A DNA stretch of 10,974 nucleotides. Source: DATKMP01 sp035541775 (GTDB taxonomy: Bacteria; Bacteroidota; Ignavibacteria; UBA10030). Where the stretch lies: NCBI GenBank assembly GCA_035541775.1, contig DATKMP010000007.1, positions 1 through 10,974 of the forward strand, in the 5' to 3' direction. Positions within the stretch are counted from its first letter, which is position 1, and every line of letters begins with the position of its first letter. Below, piece by piece: positions 1 to 5,897 of this stretch. Below the pieces are notes generated by a model, which was given only the letters and a program-made list of their open reading frames with translations, was not told where the DNA came from and ran no database searches. The position numbers were made by a program, and so were the translations under genes.

Positions 1-2
1 TT

Positions 3-71
3 ATATTTTTACAGAAGATTAAGCAACGGTTATATGAGAGTGCTTCTACCGGCGAAGTGAAAAATAGATAG
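3..71 (+). CDS. possible C-terminal tail of a gene that starts before the window
   Basis: The frame that begins at base 3 is open for 22 codons and ends at TAG 69-71. It reads as a charged tail ending in SASTGEVKNR. A second frame is also open, up to TGA 58-60, so the choice rests only on how protein-like the tail looks. If real, it would be the last part of an upstream gene in the same direction as the STAS-like gene that follows 46 bases later. No family can be assigned from so short a piece. Confidence 0.3.
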   Translation: MFLQKIKQRLYESASTGEVKNR

Positions 72-117
72 GTTATCTGTTTTTGTTGTCTATGTGCTTT
101 TATTGAAAGGTGAAACG

Positions 118-486
118 ATGGCAAGCGAGTACGAATTTGCATTCAAAGGAAAAAAAATTTTTTGTTTAGATTTGTCGGGTTTGCAACTGTCCGACAAACA
201 GGAGTTCCGGGAACTTGTTCGAAGCGCAAAGGCAAAAATTCAAACTCATACACCCAAATCGTTATTAGTCATAACGAATATTACGAATACTGGATTCGAT
301 ACTGAAGCAGCCGCGATTATCGGGGACTATGCTATTTCCAATTCTCCTTATGTTAAAGCAAGTACCGTTGTGGGAGCGGCGGGAATGCAAAAGGTCATCA
401 TCAATTCTATTAAAGTTATTACGGGAAGAGAATTTTTTCTGGCGGATTCGATGGAAGAAGCACAGGAATGGTTGGTGAATCAGTAG
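118..486 (+). CDS. small STAS/SpoIIAA-like protein
   Basis: The product is a soluble protein of 122 residues with no signal peptide or membrane segment. Its layout fits the STAS/SEC14-like (SpoIIAA-like) small proteins: an N-terminal strand pair (GKKIFCLDLSG), an acidic and basic helix, a central strand (KSLLVITNI), then a TEAA helix, the segment KASTVVGAAGMQKVII, and a closing helix EEAQEWLVNQ. Such proteins usually act as small binding or regulatory modules beside signalling proteins; the partner here is unknown. ATG 118 is chosen because AAAGG at 106-110 lies seven bases upstream. An in-frame GTG at 94 would add eight residues but has no comparable ribosome site. It may be co-transcribed with whatever lies to the left. 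The family call is by pattern recognition; the function is not known. Confidence 0.75.
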   Translation: MASEYEFAFKGKKIFCLDLSGLQLSDKQEFRELVRSAKAKIQTHTPKSLLVITNITNTGFDTEAAAIIGDYAISNSPYVKASTVVGAAGMQKVIINSIKVITGREFFLADSMEEAQEWLVNQ

Positions 487-532
487 AAGCGGTCGGTCTT
501 TGAAATTTTTTTATTCACGCGAGCTTCACAAG

Positions 533-619
533 CGGAGAGAGTGGGATTCGAACCCACGGTACCCTTACGGATACACTACCTTTCCAGGGTAGCCAATTCA
601 ACCACTCTTGCATCTCTCC
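533..619 (-). tRNA. tRNA-Ser (anticodon GGA)
   Basis: Read on the minus strand this is an 87-base type II tRNA. The acceptor arm GGAGAGA (619-613) pairs with TCTCTCC (540-534), and the discriminator base is G, as usual for serine. The anticodon stem CTACC/GGTAG encloses the loop CTGGAAA, giving anticodon GGA, which reads UCC and UCU. There is a long variable arm, and the T-loop is GGTTCGAATCC-like. The 3' CCA is not encoded. It lies 90 bases downstream of the second serine tRNA on the same strand and is probably transcribed with it. Confidence 0.97.
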
Positions 620-640
620 ATTCGTTTTTTCAAGAACACC

Positions 641-656
641 GATCTTGCTAAAGATC
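641..656. repeat. short inverted repeat between the tRNA genes
   Basis: GATCTT and AAGATC are perfect 6-base arms around the 4-base loop GCTA. On neither strand is the hairpin followed by a T run, so it is not a convincing terminator. In the minus-strand tRNA precursor it would form a small hairpin upstream of tRNA-Ser(GGA), possibly relevant to processing. Confidence 0.4.
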
Positions 657-672
657 AAAATTACTTGCTCCA

Positions 673-705
673 CATGCAAATTGTTTGCGCACACCTTATT
701 GCATG
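673..705. repeat. inverted repeat just downstream of tRNA-Ser(CGA)
   Basis: CATGCAA (673-679) and TTGCATG (699-705) are perfect 7-base arms separated by 19 bases. On the minus strand the stem begins five bases after the 3' end of tRNA-Ser(CGA). No T run follows it. A role in 3' trimming of the tRNA precursor is possible but unproven. Confidence 0.35.
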
Positions 706-709
706 GCTG

Positions 710-796
710 CGGAAGAGGAGGGATTCGAACCCTCGATGGCCCGGAGGCCATTCCGGTTTTCGAGACCGGCCGATTCAACCACTCTCGCACCCTTCC
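710..796 (-). tRNA. tRNA-Ser (anticodon CGA)
   Basis: This is an 87-base type II tRNA on the minus strand. The acceptor arm GGAAGGG (796-790) pairs with CTCTTCC (717-711) with one G-U pair, and the discriminator is G. The anticodon stem CCGGT/ACCGG holds the loop CTCGAAA, giving anticodon CGA for the UCG codon. A long variable arm and a GGTTCGAATCC T-arm are clear. CCA is not encoded. It is the first of two serine tRNAs in the minus-strand unit, with a likely promoter at 811-840. Confidence 0.97.
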
Positions 797-810
797 GTTA
801 TTTTCTTTTT

Positions 811-840
811 ATAATATACGGAAAAGTGCAGAAAGTTCAA
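811..840 (-). promoter_or_regulatory. probable sigma-70 promoter of the tRNA-Ser pair
   Basis: On the minus strand TTGAAC (840-835) is followed after 16 bases by TATATT (818-813), or after 18 bases by TATTAT (816-811). Transcription would start roughly at 803-806, just before the tRNA 5' end at 796. Position and match are good, but no experiment supports it. Confidence 0.5.
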
Positions 841-863
841 ATGGCAGGAACCGGCTGCGTTGT

Positions 864-880
864 TGTATTGTTGCAATACA
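864..880. promoter_or_regulatory. 17-base palindrome, candidate operator before the peroxiredoxin gene
   Basis: TGTATTG and CAATACA are perfect 7-base arms around the spacer TTG. Outer TTGT and ACAA extend the symmetry with a two-base offset. It lies between the minus-strand tRNA promoter and the peroxiredoxin start at 930, in a non-coding stretch. This spacing suits a dimeric repressor or activator site. It does not match the Bacillus PerR box as I know it, so the binding protein is unknown. A transcript hairpin is the alternative. Confidence 0.4.
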
Positions 881-929
881 TAACAAGGTCAGTAATTTGA
901 ATTTAAATAAACGAAAAGGAGATAGTGGT

Positions 930-1394
930 ATGTCGGTAAAAGTTGGAGACAAGGCGCCAGATTTTTCATTGTTCGATTCAGAAAGAAAAGAACAAACGTT
1001 ACAGAAATTTGCCGGGAAGAATGTTGTGCTGGTTTTTTATCCCGGTGCATTCACGAGCGTCTGCACCAAAGAATTATGCACGTTCCGCGATTCACTCGCA
1101 CGATTCAATCAACTCAATGCGCAAGTGCTCGGTGTCAGCGTCGATGCGCCGTTTGCGAACGCGGCATTTGCGTCGCAGAACCAATTGCAGTTTCCGCTGC
1201 TGAGCGATTATAATCGAATAGTAAGCAAATTCTATGGCGGTGTGCATGAAAATTTTGTGGGATTGAAGGGATACAGCGTTTCAAAACGTGCCGTATTTGT
1301 GATCGATGGAAACGGCGTTGTGAAATATACTTGGGTTTCTGAAAATCCCGGTGTGGAGCCGAATTACGAAGAAGTTTCTGCTGCCTTGGCGTAA
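930..1394 (+). CDS. AhpE-like peroxiredoxin
   Basis: This is a thiol peroxidase of 154 residues, a normal length for a single-domain, cytoplasmic peroxiredoxin that reduces hydrogen or organic peroxides. The AhpC-TSA fold starts with VKVGDKAPDFSL. The active-site segment FYPGAFTSVCTKELCTF has the PxxxTxxC motif, with peroxidatic Cys45 and a second Cys50 in the same helix. Arg in the RAVFVID strand and the C-terminal VSENPGVEPNYEEV fit the AhpE-like branch. The start is ATG 930, with AAAAGGAGA at 914-922. The same frame is open back to 645 but would run through a tRNA gene, so the longer version is rejected. A 17-base palindrome lies 50 bases upstream. A second, different peroxiredoxin follows after 123 bases. 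The electron donor (thioredoxin or other) cannot be seen. Confidence 0.93.
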   Translation: MSVKVGDKAPDFSLFDSERKEQTLQKFAGKNVVLVFYPGAFTSVCTKELCTFRDSLARFNQLNAQVLGVSVDAPFANAAFASQNQLQFPLLSDYNRIVSKFYGGVHENFVGLKGYSVSKRAVFVIDGNGVVKYTWVSENPGVEPNYEEVSAALA

Positions 1395-1517
1395 TGGTGT
1401 TTGTATGCAAGCAGTCGCGAAAGCAGAGCGTGTCTGTCGGTGTACATAATTTCATACTCTTCACAAAAATCTTTTTTGAATTTCATCAAGAAAATTCCTA
1501 TTCTATAAGGAACGGTT

Positions 1518-1970
1518 ATGTTGAAAACAGGAGATAGAGCCCCGAACTTCAAGTTGCCGACAGGCGATGGTAAAATGATCAGCCTCAAAGATTTAAGAGG
1601 GAAAAAAATTATTCTGTATTTCTATCCGAAAGATAATACCTCGGGTTGTACAACAGAGGCGTGTTCGTTTCAAGAAAACGGAGCAGCAATAAAGAAAAAA
1701 GGTGCGGTGGTTATTGGCATTAGTGCAGACAACGTTGCATCGCATGCAAAGTTCGCTGCAAAATATCATTTGTCTTTTCCGCTGCTCAGCGATGAATCGA
1801 AAGAAGTCAGTAATGCCTACGGCGTGTGGAAAGAAAAGTCGATGTACGGCAAAAAATATTTCGGCATCGAGCGCACAACATTTATTCTCGATGAAGCCGG
1901 AACGATTCAACATATATTTTCGAAAGTTAAAGTGCAAGGACACACGGATGAAGTGCTTTCCGTGTTGTAA
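1518..1970 (+). CDS. bcp: Bcp/PrxQ-type thioredoxin-dependent thiol peroxidase
   Basis: This 150-residue cytoplasmic peroxiredoxin of the PrxQ (bacterioferritin comigratory protein) class reduces peroxides using thioredoxin. The sequence opens with LKTGDRAPNFKLP. The active-site segment FYPKDNTSGCTTEACSF carries peroxidatic Cys44 and resolving Cys49 five residues apart, the hallmark of the two-cysteine PrxQ type. The motifs FPLLSDE and a GIERTTFILD strand follow, as usual. ATG 1518 has AGGAA at 1508-1512. The stop codon at 1968-1970 overlaps the ribosome site of the next gene, which starts eight bases later, so the two are probably translated from one mRNA. This joins peroxide defence to the pterin genes downstream. 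Confidence 0.95.
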   Translation: MLKTGDRAPNFKLPTGDGKMISLKDLRGKKIILYFYPKDNTSGCTTEACSFQENGAAIKKKGAVVIGISADNVASHAKFAAKYHLSFPLLSDESKEVSNAYGVWKEKSMYGKKYFGIERTTFILDEAGTIQHIFSKVKVQGHTDEVLSVL

Positions 1971-1978
1971 GGAATAAA

Positions 1979-2392
1979 ATGGCAAAAACGTACGTAACGC
2001 GGCGCGAAGTTTTTTGCGCGTCGCATTTGTTGTGGAATAAAGAATTTTCGGACGAACAGAATTTCGAAATCTATGATAAATGCGCCAATCCAAACGGCCA
2101 CGGGCATAATTATATTCTGGAAGTCACTGTCGCCGGAGAAATTAAAAACGATACGGGGTATATGATCGACTTTAAAAAACTGAGACAGCTTGTACGAACG
2201 GAAATTGTCGATAAGGTCGATCACAAGCATCTTAATTTTGATGTGGATTTCCTTCACGACGTGATTCCGACAGCAGAAAATCTTGCCGTGGCATTTTGGA
2301 ATATTCTTGAGCCGAAGATTGCCGACGGGGAATTGTACGCAGTCCGACTGCGCGAAACAGAAAACAATGTAGTAGAATATCGAGGCGAATAA
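1979..2392 (+). CDS. 6-pyruvoyl-tetrahydropterin synthase (QueD/PTPS superfamily, C-x5-HGH type)
   Basis: This 137-residue cytoplasmic enzyme of the PTPS/QueD family acts on 7,8-dihydroneopterin triphosphate, the FolE product. Zinc ligands are His16 (CASH), His41 and His43 (HGH). The catalytic Cys35, the Asp81-His82 pair (VDHKHLN), PTAEN at 97-101 and Glu126 (RETENN) are all present. The Cys-to-HGH spacing is C-x5-HGH (CANPNGHGHNY), the form I know from animal biopterin-type PTPS, whereas QueD of queuosine synthesis has C-x3-HGH. The start at ATG 1979 has AAGGA at 1969-1973. The gene is eight bases after bcp and five before folE. Automated annotation may call it queD, but no queC or queE lies nearby. 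Family certain; the biopterin branch is a supported inference. Confidence 0.93.
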   Translation: MAKTYVTRREVFCASHLLWNKEFSDEQNFEIYDKCANPNGHGHNYILEVTVAGEIKNDTGYMIDFKKLRQLVRTEIVDKVDHKHLNFDVDFLHDVIPTAENLAVAFWNILEPKIADGELYAVRLRETENNVVEYRGE

Positions 2393-2397
2393 ATTTC

Positions 2398-2958
2398 ATG
2401 AAACATGCGAATAAGAAAGAGGAATTAATTTACGAATTGTTGAAAGAGCTTGGCGAAGATCCCAAACGTGAAGGATTGATAAAAACTCCCAATCGTGTTT
2501 CGAAAATGTACGAGTTCTTGACGAAAGGATATCAGCAAGATATTCAGGAAGTGATGAACGACGCGGTGTTTAAAGAAAAATACAACGAAATGGTCATCGT
2601 GAAAGACATCGACTTTTATTCGTTATGCGAACATCATCTGGTACCGTTTTTCGGCCGATGCCACATTGCATATATTCCGTCTGGAAAAATTCTCGGGTTA
2701 AGTAAAATGCCGCGCATTGTCGAAATCTTTTCCCGTCGATTGCAAGTGCAGGAGCGGTTGACGCAGCAAATTGCCGAAACACTCAATCAATATTTACATC
2801 CCGATGGCGTCGGCGTCGTGATCGAAGCGCAGCATTTATGCATGATGATGCGCGGCGTAGAAAAAATAAATTCCACGGCAACGACCAGCGCGATGCTGGG
2901 ATCGTTTCGTACCGATGTAAAGACACGGAGCGAATTTTTAACGTTGATCAAAAAATAA
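2398..2958 (+). CDS. folE: GTP cyclohydrolase I
   Basis: The enzyme converts GTP to 7,8-dihydroneopterin triphosphate, the first step of folate, biopterin-type and deazapurine synthesis. It normally works as a decamer in the cytoplasm. The product of 186 residues has the usual bacterial length. Zinc ligands Cys77 and His80 (SLCEHH) and Cys148 (HLCMMMRG) are all present, with VPFFGRCHIAYIP and GLSKMPRIVE between them and the STATTSAMLG-like C-terminal segment. The start is ATG 2398, five bases after the PTPS stop; the only ribosome-like site, GAGG at 2382-2385, sits 12 bases away, so translation may be coupled to the gene before it. Lying between PTPS and a sepiapterin-reductase-like SDR, it probably feeds that branch, though it could also serve folate synthesis. 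Confidence 0.97.
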   Translation: MKHANKKEELIYELLKELGEDPKREGLIKTPNRVSKMYEFLTKGYQQDIQEVMNDAVFKEKYNEMVIVKDIDFYSLCEHHLVPFFGRCHIAYIPSGKILGLSKMPRIVEIFSRRLQVQERLTQQIAETLNQYLHPDGVGVVIEAQHLCMMMRGVEKINSTATTSAMLGSFRTDVKTRSEFLTLIKK

Positions 2959-2968
2959 TTTCAATATC

Positions 2969-3697
2969 ATGGAGCATTCGCAAACACAGCGTATCGTTTG
3001 GATTACCGGAGCGAGCAGCGGCATCGGATTTGCACTGGCGGAACGCTTTGCTTCTGGCGGCGACGTAGTTGTTGCCAGCTCGCGTTCCAAACAGAAATTG
3101 AACGCACTTCAAAACATGATTCAATCACGACAGCAGCAATGTGAAATACTCACGTGCGATGTTCAGCTTGAAGAATCTGTCGGAACTGCCTCTCGCGAAA
3201 TTCTCGAAAAATATTCATCAATCGATGTGCTGATAAATAATGCTGGCGTAACGTATTTTAAAAATTTTGCATCGACAACGATTCAGGAATTCGATCACAT
3301 CATCAATACCAATTTGCGCGGTTCGTTTTTAACGACACAATCCGTACTTCCATCGATGCTACAGCAGAAACAAGGATTGATTATCAACATTCTTTCCTAT
3401 GTTACGAAAACCACATACACGCAATCTTCCGTGTATTCAGCGTCGAAAGCGGGTGCCGAAGCATTGATGAACGGGCTTCGCGCCGAAGTGAGAAAAGAGG
3501 GAATTCGGATCGTCAATATTTATCCAGGGGCCACAGCAACGCCCATTTGGAGACAAAGCTACCGAGAACAGCACGAAGCGGAAATGATGCAGGCCGCCGA
3601 TGTTGCGGATATTGTTTTTGATCTATCGATGCAGCCGCGCACATTGATGCCGGAAGAATTGGTGCTGCGTCCGCAAATCGGGGATTTGAATGTATAA
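2969..3697 (+). CDS. short-chain dehydrogenase/reductase, sepiapterin-reductase-like
   Basis: This is a classical SDR of 242 residues, cytoplasmic and probably NADP(H)-linked, since a basic residue follows the second strand (SSRSKQK). Visible motifs are TGASSGIG (13-20), CDV (63-65), NNAG (90-93), catalytic Ser143, Tyr156-x3-Lys160 (YSASK), YPGATATPIW (185-194) and a C-terminal segment PRTLMPEELVLRPQIGDL. From memory, the Chlorobium sepiapterin reductase ends in a very similar way, with a PG-x3-TP-x-W motif and an EE-x2-LRP-x2-GD tail. The gene begins ten bases after folE with no strong ribosome site, so it is probably the last gene of the pterin unit. SDR membership is certain. The sepiapterin reductase role is inferred from neighbours and recalled similarity; another ketone or sugar substrate is possible. 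Confidence 0.9.
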   Translation: MEHSQTQRIVWITGASSGIGFALAERFASGGDVVVASSRSKQKLNALQNMIQSRQQQCEILTCDVQLEESVGTASREILEKYSSIDVLINNAGVTYFKNFASTTIQEFDHIINTNLRGSFLTTQSVLPSMLQQKQGLIINILSYVTKTTYTQSSVYSASKAGAEALMNGLRAEVRKEGIRIVNIYPGATATPIWRQSYREQHEAEMMQAADVADIVFDLSMQPRTLMPEELVLRPQIGDLNV

Positions 3698-3729
3698 TTG
3701 TGTTGCCGTATATTGATACTGCATGAATC

Positions 3730-3757
3730 GTTGAAACCAATTTAAAATTTCTATAAG
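3730..3757 (+). promoter_or_regulatory. weak promoter candidate before the TPR lipoprotein gene
   Basis: TTGAAA at 3731-3736 is followed by TATAAG at 3752-3757 with a 15-base spacer, shorter than ideal; shifting the upstream box by one base gives 16. It lies in the 124-base gap after the SDR gene, where a new transcript for the lipoprotein-pyrKD-folC run could begin. Confidence 0.25.
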
Positions 3758-3772
3758 TACCATCGAGACTCA

Positions 3773-3793
3773 CTGGAAGATCTTGAATTCCAG
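3773..3793 (+). repeat. inverted repeat in the leader of the TPR lipoprotein gene
   Basis: CTGGAA (3773-3778) and TTCCAG (3788-3793) are perfect arms around a 9-base loop, ending 28 bases before the chosen ATG. No T run follows, so it is not a terminator. It might form a hairpin in the mRNA leader. Confidence 0.3.
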
Positions 3794-3821
3794 AGGTTCA
3801 TGTTTTATATTGGTGACAGTG

Positions 3822-5897
3822 ATGATACACAATTCTTTTCTGCGAACTATTGCAATCGGTCTCTTTGCTCTCTCTATGACGACACTGCCGGGATGTGTTG
3901 TCGGCAATGCAATTTCCGATGGCTATGAAAATTTTACCACTTATTTCAATGCGTACTACAACGCGAGTAAATTATTTTCTGATGCTGAAGATGAAATTCA
4001 GTCAGCGGCGTTGCTCGCGCGTGGAAAACAGGGACAGGCAAAACAAGACTCTATACCGTCGTCGGCAAAGCAAAAATTATTTCAAGTAATCGATAAGTGC
4101 TCCAATATTATGGCGTACCATCCCGCGAGTAGTTTGGTCGATGATGCTTTGCTCATGACGGGTAAGTCCTTCTATTATATGTGGGAATATCGAAAAGCAG
4201 AACGAAAGTTTGAAGAATTGCTCGCGCAGTATCCTCATTCTTCTTTATCATTTGAAGCGCGGCTTTGGATGGCACGCTCAAAAGATAAGCTTCGTGAAAC
4301 GGACGAAGCGATTCAAATGACGGGAGAATTGCTTGCCGCAGCTCAAACAAACAATGTCAAAGATATCGAATCGGAAGCAGCGAGATTGTTGGCGGCGTTA
4401 TATCGACAAAAAGGTATGTTCTCGGAGGCGGAAAAATACTATGATATATCCATTCAATATGGATCCAATGATGAAAAAACTCAAGCGGATATAGAGTTAG
4501 CCGACGTTTATTTTACGGAAGCGCATTATGAAGAAGCGGTGAAAGCGTACTCAAAAGTCGAACAATATACTTCCGATAATTACATAGTCTATTATGCCAA
4601 GCTCCAGACCGCGCTTGCCTATCGGCAGATGAAGCAGTTCGATCAAAGCGAGCAACGGTTAAATGCAATGGCTCTTGATTTTCACTATAAAGAATATTTG
4701 CCCATCATTCGCTTGGAACGAGCAAAAACATATTTTGCCGCCGGCAAAACTGCCGCTGCTGCCAATGAATATTTTTCCATCGACACAACGTTTGCCAGGA
4801 CTCCGTATGCGTATCGTGCGGCGCAGGAACTTGCCGCAATTTATGAAAAAGAAAAAGAGCTTCGAGATTATAAACTTGCATTAAAATATTATACCGAGGC
4901 GGCAAATGGCGGCCAGGATGCTAGCATGCTGGCAAGCAAAAAATCTCATGCGCTCACTCGTTATTTTGCATCGTATGCCACGTTTCATCAAACAGATAGT
5001 CTTATGGCGCTGCTTGCCGATACCAGTACGCAAACGCTGAGAGATTCGCTCGCAAAGATCATGGCGGATACGCTTGGCCGTGCGAAGAATGATACCACGA
5101 TAAAAAAAATTCAAGCGGCAATAACCGCCAAGAAGAATCTTCTCAGTGCTGATTCGTTGATGGTCTTAAAATCTATTGCTGCGCATGATCTGGGCGACGT
5201 GTTTTACGAATTCATGGAAAATTCTGATTCTGCCATTGTATGGTACACCCATGCATTGAAATACCACTATGATGCCGTACGGAGCCCGCGTATATTATTT
5301 ATTCTTGCGGAACTTTCGAACACGCACGCCGGGGAAAAATATTCGATGCCGGGCGAGTACTATGAAAAACTGGAGCATGATTTTCCGGCTTCAGTGTATA
5401 CGGCAGAAGCGCGACGGCTGCTCGGCAAACCGAATGTGAGCAGCTCGGATACTGCGGCGGAACGCTATCGGCAAGCGGAGCAATATGTCGATGCGAAAGC
5501 GTACGATAAAGCACAAGCGCTGTTTGCTTCTATCCCCGCAGATTTTCCTAATTCGCGCTTAGCCCCGAAGAGCGATTACGCCGTTGCGTGGGTATGGGAA
5601 TATGGATTGCTGAATAGCGATAGCGCGCTCGCACAATATAAGCGCGTTGTTAAAAAATATCCCGGGACAATTTTTGCCGCTCAGGCATCGAGGCGATTTA
5701 TTGAACAAGCGGACACGGCAAAAAAAGATACAGCAGCGCTTCATCCCGCTCCCCCGCTTTCTGCGCCGCGTGATGTGCCGCAGCCGAATCAAAAGTTGGC
5801 AACTCCGCCGGCAGCATTGCCGGATTCAAGCGACCGTAGCCGGCCGCAGATACCGAATGAAGGGCGCAAACCGAGGAGGCCGGTCGGAAATGAGTAA
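3822..5897 (+). CDS. TPR-repeat outer-membrane-type lipoprotein, PorW/SprE-like
   Basis: This is a large exported protein of about 691 residues. The N-terminus has a short basic region, a hydrophobic core and the lipobox LPGC at 22-25, so Cys25 would be lipidated after signal peptidase II cleavage. Directly after it comes YENFTTYFNAYYNASKLF, which recalls the start of mature PorW/SprE, type IX secretion lipoproteins of Bacteroidota. The rest is mostly helical TPR-like repeats, for example YRKAERKFEELLAQYPHSS, GMFSEAEKYYDISIQYG, YEEAVKAYSKVEQY and a last one near SALAQYKRVVKKYPGT. The final 50 residues are rich in Pro, Ala and Arg and look disordered. ATG 3822 is chosen because it gives a clean signal peptide with GGTGA just upstream; TTG 3783 would put 13 extra residues before it. 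The stop overlaps pyrK by eight bases. Lipoprotein and TPR calls are strong; the PorW role is inference. Confidence 0.88.
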   Translation: MIHNSFLRTIAIGLFALSMTTLPGCVVGNAISDGYENFTTYFNAYYNASKLFSDAEDEIQSAALLARGKQGQAKQDSIPSSAKQKLFQVIDKCSNIMAYHPASSLVDDALLMTGKSFYYMWEYRKAERKFEELLAQYPHSSLSFEARLWMARSKDKLRETDEAIQMTGELLAAAQTNNVKDIESEAARLLAALYRQKGMFSEAEKYYDISIQYGSNDEKTQADIELADVYFTEAHYEEAVKAYSKVEQYTSDNYIVYYAKLQTALAYRQMKQFDQSEQRLNAMALDFHYKEYLPIIRLERAKTYFAAGKTAAAANEYFSIDTTFARTPYAYRAAQELAAIYEKEKELRDYKLALKYYTEAANGGQDASMLASKKSHALTRYFASYATFHQTDSLMALLADTSTQTLRDSLAKIMADTLGRAKNDTTIKKIQAAITAKKNLLSADSLMVLKSIAAHDLGDVFYEFMENSDSAIVWYTHALKYHYDAVRSPRILFILAELSNTHAGEKYSMPGEYYEKLEHDFPASVYTAEARRLLGKPNVSSSDTAAERYRQAEQYVDAKAYDKAQALFASIPADFPNSRLAPKSDYAVAWVWEYGLLNSDSALAQYKRVVKKYPGTIFAAQASRRFIEQADTAKKDTAALHPAPPLSAPRDVPQPNQKLATPPAALPDSSDRSRPQIPNEGRKPRRPVGNE

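Noticed and set aside
500..532. Terminator after tRNA-Ser(GGA)
   Set aside because: Only a four-base stem (GCTT/AAGC) is present and no T run follows on the minus strand.
515..790. Minus-strand open frame over the tRNA genes
   Set aside because: It is made almost wholly of the two tRNA sequences and has no protein-like character.
645..929. Long N-terminal extension of the first peroxiredoxin frame
   Set aside because: It runs through tRNA-Ser(CGA) and the palindrome; ATG 930 has a strong ribosome site and the family's normal N-terminus.
1476..1504. TTGAAT-N17-TATTCT as a promoter for bcp
   Set aside because: Both boxes match at only four of six positions, and the transcript would start about seven bases before the ATG, inside the ribosome site.
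5647..5889. Upstream extension of the pyrK frame
   Set aside because: It is out of frame within the lipoprotein gene, basic and low in complexity, while ATG 5890 has AGGAGG before it.
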